Positions 15,870 through 24,559 of a stretch of 64,000 nucleotides of DNA are shown piece after piece. Position 1 is the stretch's first letter, and every line of letters begins with the position of its first letter. Where the stretch lies: positions 38,319 through 102,318 of the forward strand of contig DATHWW010000016.1 of NCBI GenBank assembly GCA_035460165.1, given 5' to 3'. Source of the DNA: MM2 sp035460165. Its GTDB lineage: Bacteria > Pseudomonadota > Gammaproteobacteria > Burkholderiales > Methylophilaceae. A program made the translations under genes and the position numbers. The notes beneath the pieces were generated by a model, which saw only the letters and a program-made list of their open reading frames with translations, was not told where the DNA came from and did no database searches.

Positions 15870-16475
15870 TCAGGCTGCGGTTACTGCTCCGCTGATGACC
15901 CTGACGTAATCGCCAACGGCATATTCCGGTTGGGTCGGTTGATTGACGATACGCATGGTTCCATCGGTCATGCGCACCTTGATTTCATAGATGGGTGCCT
16001 GTTTTTTCAATGGCTTGTTCATTGTATTTCCGTCATGGCCCAAAGCTGGCAGGCGGCTATCGGTAAGATAAGGCCGGACTTTTCCCTTGCCATGCTTGGA
16101 AGTGTTTTCGAGCGCACTATCGCTATCGGGCTTTGTATCCAGGTCGTCGTTCAATGAAATCCGGATCGACTCAACCACACCACAAATGCCGCATGCTTGT
16201 TTGCTGTCAGCAGTGCTAGTCGGATTGGCGAAAGGGATGATGCGTAAATTATTGGTGTTTGCCGTCGCTGACTTACCGGAGCGGGCGGGATCGATAATCG
16301 TCGACCGGAATTGCACGCTGCTTTCCCTGTCGGCAGCGCCGCCGAGTGATTTCTGAGCGAATTCCATTTCCTGGGCATGCGCTACTCCGGACCAGGCAGT
16401 AGATGTCGCCATGCCAGTGACTAGCATTGCTCCATATAGCATGGAGCTCATTCTGTGCAGTCTATGCATCTTCAT
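15870..16475 (-). CDS. Secreted SlyB-like protein lacking the glycine zipper
   Basis: 201 residues with a signal peptide of about 34 residues ending VAHAQE. It has a CGICGVVESIRI motif (about 95-107) and a C-terminal YEIKVRMTDGTMRIVNQP...YAVGDYVRVISG. Both flank the glycine zipper in SlyB/Pcp-type outer-membrane proteins. Here the zipper is missing and replaced by a charged, Ser/Lys-rich linker, and no lipobox was seen. It is probably periplasmic or envelope-bound. It is third in a row with the EF-hand/BON gene and likely transcribed from the sigma-54 promoter at 17311. The name is inference from partial motifs. Confidence 0.75.
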   Translation of the reverse strand: MKMHRLHRMSSMLYGAMLVTGMATSTAWSGVAHAQEMEFAQKSLGGAADRESSVQFRSTIIDPARSGKSATANTNNLRIIPFANPTSTADSKQACGICGVVESIRISLNDDLDTKPDSDSALENTSKHGKGKVRPYLTDSRLPALGHDGNTMNKPLKKQAPIYEIKVRMTDGTMRIVNQPTQPEYAVGDYVRVISGAVTAA

Positions 16476-16517
16476 GATTTTCTCCCTTCTGTTGGATTAC
16501 CAATGCTTCCGAGCTTT

Positions 16518-16751
16518 TTAATGAGTGCGTGTTGAGTGGGAAGCGATACTGTCGAAGTTTCTTAAATCGTGAAGTTCCAAATTGGTAAGCCGTCCGCATG
16601 AAAGAGGCTGCTTCGGCGCGGTCTCCTGATGCTTGGCTGCAGGACCGGGCTGAAATGGATGGTTTTCGTACTCGGCCCAAATGCTGCTATCAATATTTCC
16701 ATTGTTGAGTTTCGTGCCTTGCTGCGGTGTCCATTTCGTCGATGTGCCCAT
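16518..16751 (-). CDS. Small hypothetical protein between two envelope genes
   Basis: 77 residues starting MGTSTKWTPQQGTKLNNG. The ATG lies 2 bp after the stop of the EF-hand/BON gene, with GAAAGG upstream at suitable spacing, suggesting a real coupled gene. It is hydrophilic, with no signal peptide and no recognised domain. Low complexity and lack of family recognition keep confidence low. Confidence 0.45.
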   Translation of the reverse strand: MGTSTKWTPQQGTKLNNGNIDSSIWAEYENHPFQPGPAAKHQETAPKQPLSCGRLTNLELHDLRNFDSIASHSTRTH

Positions 16752-16753
16752 TT

Positions 16754-17272
16754 TTAACCTTTCACCACCAGACTGTTCTTGACGGAAAGTACGCCGCGGA
16801 CGCTGGATGCGATTTCCACAGCACGCCGTACTTGCGCTTCGGTGTCGACGAAGCCGCTCAAAATCACTTGACCATGATGTGTCTGCACTTTGATCGCTAG
16901 TGCTTTCATGCCTTCGTCCTTCAGTAGTTCTGCTTTGACCTTGGCCGTCACGGAACTATCATCGAGAAACGATTCAACGCGCGCCTGTTGCATACCACTC
17001 TTGAATTCGCTGTACTCTTCCGCGCTTAACGCGTCATTCTTGTCTGTGTCGGCCTTATCGAAATTCGGGCCGACGTCGTGATCGCGCACGCTTTCACTGC
17101 GTGTGAGCTTGCCATCACTGTTTTTGTCCAGTTTCTTGAACTCGGAGTAGAGCGGCGTTTGCACTTGGTCCTCATCGGTGCCGAGGGCATATGCTGCTGT
17201 GGCTGCACTTGCACATGCGGCCGCAAAAAGCGTTGTCGCAAAATTCTGGAAGCCTAATGGATGTTTATTCAT
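16754..17272 (-). CDS. Secreted EF-hand plus BON domain protein
   Basis: 172 residues from the ATG at 17272; a TTG at 17290 is an alternative. A signal peptide ends near residue 29 (ATAAYA). Two EF-hand loops follow: DKNSDGKLTRSE (about 49-60) and DTDKNDALSAEE. A BON domain (about 100-172) has VKVQTHHGQVILSGFV and the usual GVLSVKNSLVV end. BON domains bind phospholipid or membranes and occur in stress-induced envelope proteins; EF-hands suggest calcium response. A consensus sigma-54 promoter with two GlrR-type sites lies directly upstream, so it is a strong candidate GlrR target. Confidence 0.88.
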   Translation of the reverse strand: MNKHPLGFQNFATTLFAAACASAATAAYALGTDEDQVQTPLYSEFKKLDKNSDGKLTRSESVRDHDVGPNFDKADTDKNDALSAEEYSEFKSGMQQARVESFLDDSSVTAKVKAELLKDEGMKALAIKVQTHHGQVILSGFVDTEAQVRRAVEIASSVRGVLSVKNSLVVKG

Positions 17273-17310
17273 GTTTTTAACCTGATCCAATATTGGTTCA
17301 AGTAAACAAT

Positions 17311-17326
17311 TGCAAGCAGCGTGCCA
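17311..17326 (-). promoter_or_regulatory. Consensus sigma-54 promoter
   Basis: The minus strand reads TGGCAC-GCTGC-TTGCA, a perfect match to the -24/-12 consensus TGGCAC-N5-TTGCA. The predicted start of transcription is near 17300, leaving a leader of about 28 nt with a short ribosome site before the EF-hand/BON ATG. It requires a bacterial enhancer-binding protein, and one (GlrR) is encoded immediately upstream. Confidence 0.85.
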
Positions 17327-17392
17327 AGTTTTGAATTTCTATTTAAAACAGAAACATATGAATGAAACGAATGCCCGGCGGGGAAGGGCAAG

Positions 17393-17410
17393 TGTCTCCG
17401 GACGGAGACA
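17393..17410. promoter_or_regulatory. GlrR-type activator site, TGTC-N10-GACA (proximal)
   Basis: TGTC and GACA are separated by exactly 10 bp, inside a longer palindrome GTGTCTCC-N4-GGAGACAC (17392-17411). E. coli GlrR (QseF) binds TGTC-N10-GACA. The centre lies about 100 bp upstream of the predicted sigma-54 start, a normal enhancer distance. Without a T-run it is a poor terminator for glrR. Confidence 0.75.
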
Positions 17411-17456
17411 CTCATGGGATGGGTTTTCTAGTCTACTGAAAACAAAGGAATTTTGT

Positions 17457-17474
17457 TGTCTCCAGTAAGCGACA
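17457..17474. promoter_or_regulatory. GlrR-type activator site, TGTC-N10-GACA (distal)
   Basis: This is a second TGTC-N10-GACA, 64 bp from the first and about 165 bp upstream of the predicted sigma-54 start. It lies just 3 bp past the glrR stop. Two correctly spaced copies in one 200-bp spacer argue against chance. Confidence 0.7.
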
Positions 17475-17477
17475 ACC

Positions 17478-18842
17478 TTATGGTTGCTCCTCATTTTTAA
17501 AGAGCGCCGGTGTCAATTGATGCCTGTCCAGCAATTTGTAGAACTCGGTGCGATTGCGCTGGGCCAGGCGCGCAGCTTGGGTCACATTCCCATTAGTGGC
17601 CTTAAGAAGCCGAGCCAGATAGTCGCGTTCGAAATTTCGTCGGGCCGTCTCGAAAGGAAGGATTCCGCCTACGTCATCGCGCAAGGCTTTTTGTACCAAG
17701 GTCGTGGGTATCAGTGGCGTCGTGCACAGCACAACAGTCTGTTCGACGATGTTCTGCAATTGGCGGACATTGCCGGGCCATGGGGCGCTGATCAACAGTT
17801 CCATGGCCTCGGGAGAAAATCCATTGACGGCTTTGTCGTATTTGCGGCTGATCGTCGTCAGAAAATGTCCCGCAAGCAGCGGGATATCCTCGCGCCTGGC
17901 GGACAAGGCGGGGATTTCCAACCCGACCACATTGATACGGTAGTACAAATCTTCGCGGAAACGGTTGGTTTTCATTTCCTCAGCGAGATCCCGATGGGTC
18001 GCGGAAATGATACGGACATTCACGGGAATGTTCGCGGTCGCCCCGACGGGCCGAACGGTCCTTTCCTGCAAGGCACGCAGAAGTTTGACCTGGAGTGTCA
18101 AAGGCATGTCGCCGATCTCGTCCAGGAACAGCGTGCCGCCTTCCGCAGATTGAAACAAGCCCTTGTGATCGCGCGTCGCGCCGGTAAAGGCACCCTTGGT
18201 ATGGCCGAACAGTTCCGACTCGAGCAACGGTTCCGGTATCGCGCCGCAATTGATGGCAATGAATGGCTTGTCGCGTCGGGGGCTGGCGCGGTGGATGGCT
18301 TGAGCCAATAACTCCTTGCCGGTGCCGCTGTCGCCATGGATCAATACACTGGCGCCGCTCGCGGCGGCGAGCTTTGCCTGCTGCAGCATGGATTCGATGG
18401 TCGGACTGCGACTGATGAATTCACTGCGCCAATCGTCGCTGTCGCCGACTTGATTGCTGATCTCGGGTTGGGACAGGCGTAACGCCGCAGCCACTTGGCG
18501 CAGCAATTCCTTGCTGTCGAACGGTTTGGTGAGGAAGCCGAAAACGCCGCGGCGCGTCGCTTCCACCGCATCCGGGATCGAGCCGTGCGCCGTGAGGATG
18601 ATGACCGGCAGCCCGGGGTCGGTGCGATGCAGGGTATCGAACAAGGCAAGGCCATCCATGCCCGGCATGCGCAAGTCGGTGATGACCAGTTGCGGTTTGC
18701 TGACCGAGAACAAGGCCAACGCTTCTTCGGCGCTGCCGGCCGTCTCGACTTGATAGCTCGCCGCCTGCAACCGCATGGAAATGAGCCGTACGATGTCGGA
18801 GTCGTCGTCGACGATCAATATCTTGTGTGCGTTGTCGTTCAT
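17478..18842 (-). CDS. glrR: GlrR-like sigma-54-dependent response regulator
   Basis: 454 residues. The receiver domain has phospho-acceptor D56 (LVITDLRMPG). The AAA+ domain has Walker A GDSGTGKE and the sigma-54 contact loop GAFTGA. A Fis-type DNA-binding helix is at the C-terminus (VTQAARLAQRNRTEFYKLLD). Partner kinase and lipoprotein genes lie directly upstream with 4-bp overlaps, the glrK-qseG-glrR order of enterobacteria. In those bacteria GlrR activates envelope and amino-sugar genes (glmY, rpoE). Here two GlrR-type sites and a sigma-54 promoter lie just downstream of its stop. Confidence 0.92.
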   Translation of the reverse strand: MNDNAHKILIVDDDSDIVRLISMRLQAASYQVETAGSAEEALALFSVSKPQLVITDLRMPGMDGLALFDTLHRTDPGLPVIILTAHGSIPDAVEATRRGVFGFLTKPFDSKELLRQVAAALRLSQPEISNQVGDSDDWRSEFISRSPTIESMLQQAKLAAASGASVLIHGDSGTGKELLAQAIHRASPRRDKPFIAINCGAIPEPLLESELFGHTKGAFTGATRDHKGLFQSAEGGTLFLDEIGDMPLTLQVKLLRALQERTVRPVGATANIPVNVRIISATHRDLAEEMKTNRFREDLYYRINVVGLEIPALSARREDIPLLAGHFLTTISRKYDKAVNGFSPEAMELLISAPWPGNVRQLQNIVEQTVVLCTTPLIPTTLVQKALRDDVGGILPFETARRNFERDYLARLLKATNGNVTQAARLAQRNRTEFYKLLDRHQLTPALFKNEEQP

Positions 18843-19429
18843 TTGGGTTTTACCTGATCGCGATTTCTCAGCGCTCTCTCGATGTTTTTCAATTCATCCA
18901 GTTTCTGTTGCAGACTGTCAGCCTTCAGCTGAAGTTCATCCGTCCTGGCTTGCAAGGCTTCCACACGTTTACGCTCGTCCGCGGCTTTCTGGCCGAGCTT
19001 CGCTGCATTCTCCTCCAATTTTTGCCGTTCGCTGACATATTCCTTTAATAGGGAGGATACCGCTTTGGTGTCCGGGTCTGCGTCATTGTCGCGCTGGATT
19101 TCGTCCAGCAATGCCAGCGCACGCGCGTTATCGCGCTGACGGCTGGCTGGCAAGGAAAGAACCAGTGCGGCCTTCATTCGATTGGTCACATCCTGTTTGT
19201 TGTGGTTATACGCCTGCATCACGAGGGCATGCTCTTTGCGTTGCTCTTCTGCGGAAAGGGTGCCGTAGCGCAGGGCGTACGCCAGTATTTCATTATCGGC
19301 ACGGACGACGATGACAGATGTGGGCGCGGAGACGGGCGCAGGCGTGTGGCTGCTTTTGGGTTGAACGGGTGCGCACCCCGCCGCCAAAAACATACCGCAA
19401 AGAATGGGCCAGATAAATGTAGGTTTCAT
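18839..19429 (-). CDS. qseG: QseG-like lipoprotein
   Basis: 196 residues from the ATG at 19429. The lipoprotein signal (FLAAGCAPVQP) puts the lipidated Cys at about residue 18. The C-terminal half is a coiled coil rich in Lys/Glu/Leu (about 125-190). In the glrK-qseG-glrR operon this outer-membrane lipoprotein modulates the GlrK kinase. It overlaps glrK by 4 bp on one side and glrR by 4 bp on the other. The earlier start at 19474 lies inside glrK and is less likely. Confidence 0.82.
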   Translation of the reverse strand: MKPTFIWPILCGMFLAAGCAPVQPKSSHTPAPVSAPTSVIVVRADNEILAYALRYGTLSAEEQRKEHALVMQAYNHNKQDVTNRMKAALVLSLPASRQRDNARALALLDEIQRDNDADPDTKAVSSLLKEYVSERQKLEENAAKLGQKAADERKRVEALQARTDELQLKADSLQQKLDELKNIERALRNRDQVKPK

Positions 19430-20874
19430 GTTGTTGCTGCCTGTTGCAAGAATGGGAGGAGGGCTCGGAAACAAGCCCCTTTTTCGGATGGCATCAAAAT
19501 GATCTTGCCGCCATGGGCTTCGACATATTCGTGAGCGATCGATAAGCCGAGGCCGCTGCCGCTGACATGGCTGTCGACATTGCCGCTGCCACGGTAAAAA
19601 GGCTCGAAAAGGCGATCGCGGTCTGTCGGAGAAATGCCCGGACCGCTGTCGGAAACTTCAATCAGGGCTTGATCCTGTTCACGCGCCAGGCGCACGGTAA
19701 TGCTGCCACCGCGGGGAGTGTACTTGATGGCATTGGAAATCAGGTTGTCGATCACCGTCAGTAATTGCTCGCGATCACCCTCTAGCGAAAGATCGGTCAG
19801 CGCCAGCAGAATCTTGAGCTGTTTGGTGTCTATGGTCAGCGTGTATGAGGCAATGGCTTCTTCGATCAGCGGTTTAAGGCCGATGCGCTCCAATTGGAGC
19901 ACGGGTTTCTGAAACTGTACTGCGGTGTAATACAGCAGGTTTTCTATCATCTTTTGCAACCGCAGGCTGTTCTCGTGAAGAATGGCTGCGATTTCGCGCT
20001 GCTGGGGCGACAGCATGCCGCCTACTTCTTCGGTCAATAATTCGCTGCCTTCACGGATGGAGGTCAGTGGTGTTTTCAGTTCATGGGAAACGTTGCGCAG
20101 AAAGCGCTTTTTTTGCTCTTCGAGGTCGAACAATTGGACTCGCAGCCATTCCAAACGTTCGCCCAGTCTGCGTAGATCGCGCGGGCCGTCGATGGCGATC
20201 GGATCGCTGTACTCTCCCCGGCCGAGCTTGCGGATGGCGACATCCATGCGCCGTATCGGCCGCGTCAAGAGAAACGTGATCGCGACAGCGACCAGCAAGG
20301 CTATCGGAATCAGCGGCAGCGTCTGCCAGAGCAACATGTGCTGGGCGCGCTCAGCCGTGGCGACGAGCAGGGTGGACTCGCGGTCGATGAGCTGGTTATT
20401 GGCATTCAAGATCGACTTCGCCAGTTCGGAGAGATGAAAGAACTCGGTCACGATGGTCTGCATGTCATTTTGTGCATTTCCGCTCATCACATTGTTGAAG
20501 AGCGAAGTTTCACGCCGGCTAAGCTCATCCAGCTGGCTCCTGAGCGCTTTGTCCAGCGGCAGCTTCGAAAGCTCCGCAACGGTCGCGACGAATTTCTGGT
20601 GTGCGCCGCGAAAACTTTCCAGCAGGGCTTCATCGCCGAGCACCAGGTATTGCCGGGTGCCGCGTTCGATGATCGTCAATTGCTCGGTCAATATCCGGCT
20701 GGCGCGCGTTGCCTCCACCGCGCGGTGCACGGTCTTGTGGCTCTGATCGGCAAGACGGTCCAGGTACAGCGCGGCGTTGGCGAAGGCGAACAGCAGCGGC
20801 AGTATCGTCAGCACGAAACCGATGGAGAGTAGCTTGAGAAAAGAATTGGGATAGAAAACTCGTAAGCGCTTCAT
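19426..20874 (-). CDS. glrK: GlrK-like sensor histidine kinase
   Basis: 482 residues. Two membrane helices (about 14-36 and 183-203) enclose a helical periplasmic sensor. A HAMP domain (about 204-255), the phospho-acceptor H264 in NVSHELKTPLTSIREG and an HATPase domain follow (NLISNAIKYTPRGG, DSGPGI, GSGLGLSIAHEYVEAHGG). It phosphorylates GlrR in response to envelope conditions. It is first in the glrK-qseG-glrR operon; its start faces folA across a 40-bp divergent spacer. Confidence 0.92.
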   Translation of the reverse strand: MKRLRVFYPNSFLKLLSIGFVLTILPLLFAFANAALYLDRLADQSHKTVHRAVEATRASRILTEQLTIIERGTRQYLVLGDEALLESFRGAHQKFVATVAELSKLPLDKALRSQLDELSRRETSLFNNVMSGNAQNDMQTIVTEFFHLSELAKSILNANNQLIDRESTLLVATAERAQHMLLWQTLPLIPIALLVAVAITFLLTRPIRRMDVAIRKLGRGEYSDPIAIDGPRDLRRLGERLEWLRVQLFDLEEQKKRFLRNVSHELKTPLTSIREGSELLTEEVGGMLSPQQREIAAILHENSLRLQKMIENLLYYTAVQFQKPVLQLERIGLKPLIEEAIASYTLTIDTKQLKILLALTDLSLEGDREQLLTVIDNLISNAIKYTPRGGSITVRLAREQDQALIEVSDSGPGISPTDRDRLFEPFYRGSGNVDSHVSGSGLGLSIAHEYVEAHGGKIILMPSEKGACFRALLPFLQQAATT

Positions 20875-20914
20875 TGTGGGTGTCGGGAGCTTATAATTTC
20901 AGGCATTCCTATTG

Positions 20915-21421
20915 ATGAGCAATATCATGTCCTGTGTTTCCGTCATTGCCGCAGTTGCCGACAACAAGGCAATCGGCCTCGATAATGCCTTACCTTGGCA
21001 TTTGCCTGAAGATCTCAAGCGTTTCCGCAGCCTTACGATGGGTCACCATATTATCATGGGACGTAAGACCTACGAGTCGTTGGGAAGGTTGCTGCCTGGC
21101 CGTACCACGGTGATTGTGACGCGCCAAACGGACTATTGTGTCGAGGGGGCGATTACGGCGGGGTCGTTGGAGTCGGCTATTTCGCAATGCGGCAACGATA
21201 CGGAGATATTCGTGATCGGCGGCGCGGAATTGTATCGGGAAGCGTTGAATAAAGCGGATAAGCTTTATCTGACCGAGATTCACGGCGAATACGCAGCCGA
21301 CGCGTATTTCCCCGAGTACGATCAAAGTGCCTGGCGTGAGCTGACGCGCGAACAGCACGTCAGCTCCGACGGTTTGGCATACAGCTTCGTGGTGTACGGC
21401 CGCAAAGCCGCCAGCGTTTAG
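20915..21421 (+). CDS. folA: Dihydrofolate reductase
   Basis: 168 residues from the ATG at 20915 (MSNIMSCVSVIAAVADNKAI); the ATG at 20927 is also possible. It reduces dihydrofolate with NADPH. Motifs seen are LPWHLPEDLKRF with the substrate-binding acidic residue, MGRKTYESLG, and IFVIGGAELYREAL. A TATAAT lies at 20892-20897, making a likely promoter overlapping the glrK start. It ends by overlapping the convergent decarboxylase gene by 4 bp. Confidence 0.95.
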   Translation: MSNIMSCVSVIAAVADNKAIGLDNALPWHLPEDLKRFRSLTMGHHIIMGRKTYESLGRLLPGRTTVIVTRQTDYCVEGAITAGSLESAISQCGNDTEIFVIGGAELYREALNKADKLYLTEIHGEYAADAYFPEYDQSAWRELTREQHVSSDGLAYSFVVYGRKAASV

Positions 21422-23661
21422 CCGGCGACGCAATCCACGTAATAGCCTACCTTGCCGTCTGGCGAGACTTCCTTCACCAGGCCGTGGATGTCGGTCTCGA
21501 AGCCGGGGAAGCGCTCGTTGAACTCGCGTGCGAACTTCAAGTAGCGCACGATGGTGCTGTTGAAGCGCTCGCCCGGAATCAGCAGCGGGATACCAGGCGG
21601 ATAAGGCGTCAGCAGCACGCTGGTCACGCGGCCTTCCAGATTGTCGATCTCGATGCGCTCGATCTCCTTGTGCGCCATCTTGGCGAAGGCGTCGGCCGGT
21701 TTCATTGCCGGAATCATGTTCGACAGGTACATTTCCGTGGTCAGGCGAGCGATGTCGTTGGCCTTGTAGATGCCGTGTATCTGCGCGCACAGTTCGCGCA
21801 GGCCGATCTTCTCGTAACGCGGCTGCTTGATGACGAATTCCGGCAGGACGCGCCACAGCGGCTGGTTCTTGTCGTAATCGTCCTTGAATTGCTGCAGCGC
21901 GGTCACCAGCGTGTTCCAGCGGCCCTTGGTGATGCCGATGGTGAACATGATGAAGAACGAATACAGGCCGGTCTTTTCGACGATAACGCCGTGTTCAGCC
22001 AGGTATTTGGTGACGATGGCCGCCGGGATGCCGATGTCGTCCGAGAACGAGCCGTCCACGTCGAGACCGGGGGTGATCACGGTCGCCTTGATCGGATCCA
22101 GCATGTTGAAGCCCGCGGCGAGATTGCTGAAACCGTGCCAGCGTTCGGAATCGCGCAGCATCCAATCTTCGCGTTCGCCGATGCCTTCCTCTGCCAGATA
22201 ATCCGGCCCCCACACCTTGAACCACCAGTCGGCGCCCCATTCCGCGTCCACCTTGCGCATCGCGCGGCGGAAATCCAGTGCCTCCATGATCGATTCCTCG
22301 ACCAGCGCGGTGCCGCCGGGCGGCTCCATCATCGCGGCAGCGACGTCGCAAGAGGCGATGATCGAATATTGCGGGCTGGTCGACGTATGCATCAGGTAGG
22401 CTTCGTTGAACACGTCGCGATCGAGTTTGTTGTCGGTGGCGTCCTGCACCAGGATCTGCGACGCCTGGGAAAGCCCGGCCAGCAGTTTGTGTGTTGACTG
22501 CGTCGCAAACAGCATGGACGTTTCGCAGCGCGGCCGGTCCTTGCCGATCGCGTGCATGCTGCGGTAAAAGTCATGGAAGGTCGCGTGCGGCAGCCAGGCT
22601 TCGTCGAAATGCAGCGTGTCGATTTCGCCGTCCAGCATCTGCTTGATAGTGTCGACGTTATACAGAATGCCGTCGTAAGTACTTTGCGTGATGGTCAGCA
22701 CACGCGGCTTGCCCTGTACACCGCGCGCGAACGGGTTAGCCTCGATCTTCTTGCGGATGTTTTCCGGCTTGAATTCTTCCAGCGGAATCGGCCCGATAAT
22801 GCCGAAGTGGTTGCGCGTCGGCATCAGGAACACGGGAATGGCGCCAGTCATCATGATCGAGTGCAGGATGGACTTGTGGCAGTTGCGGTCGACCACCACG
22901 ATATCGCCCGGTGCCACGGTCGAATGCCAGACGATCTTGTTGGAGGTCGAGGTGCCGTTGGTGACGAAGAACAGGTGATCGCAATTGAAAATACGCGCCG
23001 CGTTGCGCTCGGAAGCGGCGACGGGGCCGGTATGGTCGAGCAGCTGGCCGAGTTCGTCCACCGCGTTGCAGACGTCGGCGCGCAGCATGTTCTCGCCGAA
23101 GAACTGGTGGAACATCTGGCCGACCGGAGACTTCAGGAAGGCGACGCCGCCGGAGTGGCCGGGGCAGTGCCAGGAATAGGAACCGTCGGCCGCATAATGC
23201 GTCAGCGCGCGGAAGAACGGCGGCGGCAGCGAGTCGAGATAGGTGCGGGCCTCGCGCACGATGTAGCGCGCGATGAATTCCGGCGTGTCCTCGTACATAT
23301 GGATGAAGCCGTTCAGCTCGCGCAGGATTTCATTCGGGATATGGCGCGACGTACGGGTTTCGCCATGCAGAAAAATCGGGATTTCCTCATTGCGGAAACG
23401 GATCTCGTCCACAAACGCGCGCAGCCGGTCGAGCGCGTCCTGCGATTCCTCTGCGAATTCTTCATCGTCTATCGACAGGATGAATGCCGACGCGCGGCTT
23501 TGCTGTTGCGCGAACGAAGACATGTCGACAAAGCTGGTGACGCCCAGCACCTCGAAGCCCTCGTCCTCGATGGCTTTGGCCAGCACGCGAATACCCAGGC
23601 CCGAAGTGTTCTCGGAGCGGAAGTCTTCGTCAATGATGACGACGGGAAAACGAAATTTCAT
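21418..23661 (-). CDS. Biodegradative-type arginine/lysine/ornithine decarboxylase
   Basis: 747 residues, close to AdiA (about 755). An N-terminal wing domain (about 1-130) precedes a fold-type I PLP domain. The PLP lysine is in QSTHKLLAGLSQ, with HFDEAWLPHATFH before it. The C-terminal domain ends with the family's G(R/K)VGYYVDCVAG-like end. It removes CO2 from a basic amino acid to make a polyamine precursor. The exact substrate cannot be set from sequence alone; AdiA-type arginine decarboxylase is the best guess. No antiporter gene is adjacent. Confidence 0.9.
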   Translation of the reverse strand: MKFRFPVVIIDEDFRSENTSGLGIRVLAKAIEDEGFEVLGVTSFVDMSSFAQQQSRASAFILSIDDEEFAEESQDALDRLRAFVDEIRFRNEEIPIFLHGETRTSRHIPNEILRELNGFIHMYEDTPEFIARYIVREARTYLDSLPPPFFRALTHYAADGSYSWHCPGHSGGVAFLKSPVGQMFHQFFGENMLRADVCNAVDELGQLLDHTGPVAASERNAARIFNCDHLFFVTNGTSTSNKIVWHSTVAPGDIVVVDRNCHKSILHSIMMTGAIPVFLMPTRNHFGIIGPIPLEEFKPENIRKKIEANPFARGVQGKPRVLTITQSTYDGILYNVDTIKQMLDGEIDTLHFDEAWLPHATFHDFYRSMHAIGKDRPRCETSMLFATQSTHKLLAGLSQASQILVQDATDNKLDRDVFNEAYLMHTSTSPQYSIIASCDVAAAMMEPPGGTALVEESIMEALDFRRAMRKVDAEWGADWWFKVWGPDYLAEEGIGEREDWMLRDSERWHGFSNLAAGFNMLDPIKATVITPGLDVDGSFSDDIGIPAAIVTKYLAEHGVIVEKTGLYSFFIMFTIGITKGRWNTLVTALQQFKDDYDKNQPLWRVLPEFVIKQPRYEKIGLRELCAQIHGIYKANDIARLTTEMYLSNMIPAMKPADAFAKMAHKEIERIEIDNLEGRVTSVLLTPYPPGIPLLIPGERFNSTIVRYLKFAREFNERFPGFETDIHGLVKEVSPDGKVGYYVDCVAG

Positions 23662-23719
23662 GGCATTTCCTCATGCAAAAGAGGATGTGAAAAAGATAGC
23701 GCTGGCAAAAATGCGTGCG

Positions 23720-23944
23720 CTATTCGCGAGGGGGGTAGGGGTTGACCAGGCTGAGCATCAACTCGGCCAGTGTGTTGCGTACTTGCTCTTCGTCGCAGCC
23801 CATCAGTACGGCGTCTTCCAGCGCGTCCTGGGCCATCTGGCGCAGTTCTTCCAGATTTTCGCGCATCACCTTGTTCTTTTCGGTGCAGGCGATCACTTCG
23901 CCCTTGGGGCCGCGCCAGACGATTTTTTCGATATTTAGTTGCAT
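23720..23944 (-). CDS. Small conserved-looking hypothetical protein
   Basis: 74 residues. A beta-like start (MQLNIEKIVWRGPKGEVIAC) is followed by an acidic/amphipathic helical part with QMAQDALEDAVLMG. There is no signal peptide or membrane helix. It lies between dcd (4 bp downstream of the dcd stop) and the decarboxylase, so it is likely co-transcribed with dcd. The function is unknown. Confidence 0.65.
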   Translation of the reverse strand: MQLNIEKIVWRGPKGEVIACTEKNKVMRENLEELRQMAQDALEDAVLMGCDEEQVRNTLAELMLSLVNPYPPRE

Positions 23945-23948
23945 AGCC

Positions 23949-24521
23949 TCAGATCTTGGGCAGCGTCACGCCATGCTGGCCCTGATATTTGCCGCCGCGG
24001 TCCTTATAGGATGTTTCGCATACGTCATCGTCATCTGCCTCGAAGAACAATACCTGCGCACAACCTTCATTGGCGTAAATCTTGGCTGGCAGCGGCGTCG
24101 TGTTGCTGAACTCCAGCGTCACATACCCTTCCCATTCCGGCTCGAACGGCGTCACATTGACGATGATGCCGCAACGCGCATAGGTCGACTTGCCGAGACA
24201 GATCGTCAGCACATTGCGCGGGATGCGGAAGTATTCCACCGTGCGTGCCAGCGCGAATGAGTTGGGCGGAATGATGCAGTAGTCGGCATCTACTTCGACG
24301 AAGGAGTTGGGGTCGAAGTTCTTGGGATCCACGATGGTGCTGTTGATGTTGGTGAACAACTTGAATTCGCTGGAGCAGCGGATATCGTAGCCATAGCTCG
24401 AAGTGCCGTACGAAACCAGTTTGTGGCCATTGGCTTCCTTCACCTGGCCCGGCTCGAAAGGTTCGATCATGCCGTGCTGTTCCGCCATGCGGCGTATCCA
24501 TTTGTCGGATTTTATGCTCAT
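23949..24521 (-). CDS. dcd: dCTP deaminase
   Basis: 190 residues, the family's normal length. It deaminates dCTP to dUTP, feeding dTMP synthesis. Motifs seen are SSYGYDIRC, the catalytic-site segment VTPFEPEWEGYVTLEFSN and the C-terminal YQGQHGVTLPKI that closes over nucleotide. A TATAAT at 24560-24565 on the minus strand lies upstream. Confidence 0.96.
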   Translation of the reverse strand: MSIKSDKWIRRMAEQHGMIEPFEPGQVKEANGHKLVSYGTSSYGYDIRCSSEFKLFTNINSTIVDPKNFDPNSFVEVDADYCIIPPNSFALARTVEYFRIPRNVLTICLGKSTYARCGIIVNVTPFEPEWEGYVTLEFSNTTPLPAKIYANEGCAQVLFFEADDDDVCETSYKDRGGKYQGQHGVTLPKI

Positions 24522-24559
24522 AGTCGCTAGATTAGGTAAGTGACTGAAAAAGAGGGGGC

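Noticed and set aside
17392..17411. Palindrome read as the glrR terminator
   Set aside because: No T-run follows on the minus strand, and a second TGTC-N10-GACA with the sigma-54 promoter fits activator binding better.
22552..23745. 397-codon open frame on the plus strand
   Set aside because: Antisense to the basic amino-acid decarboxylase, with shadow-like composition.
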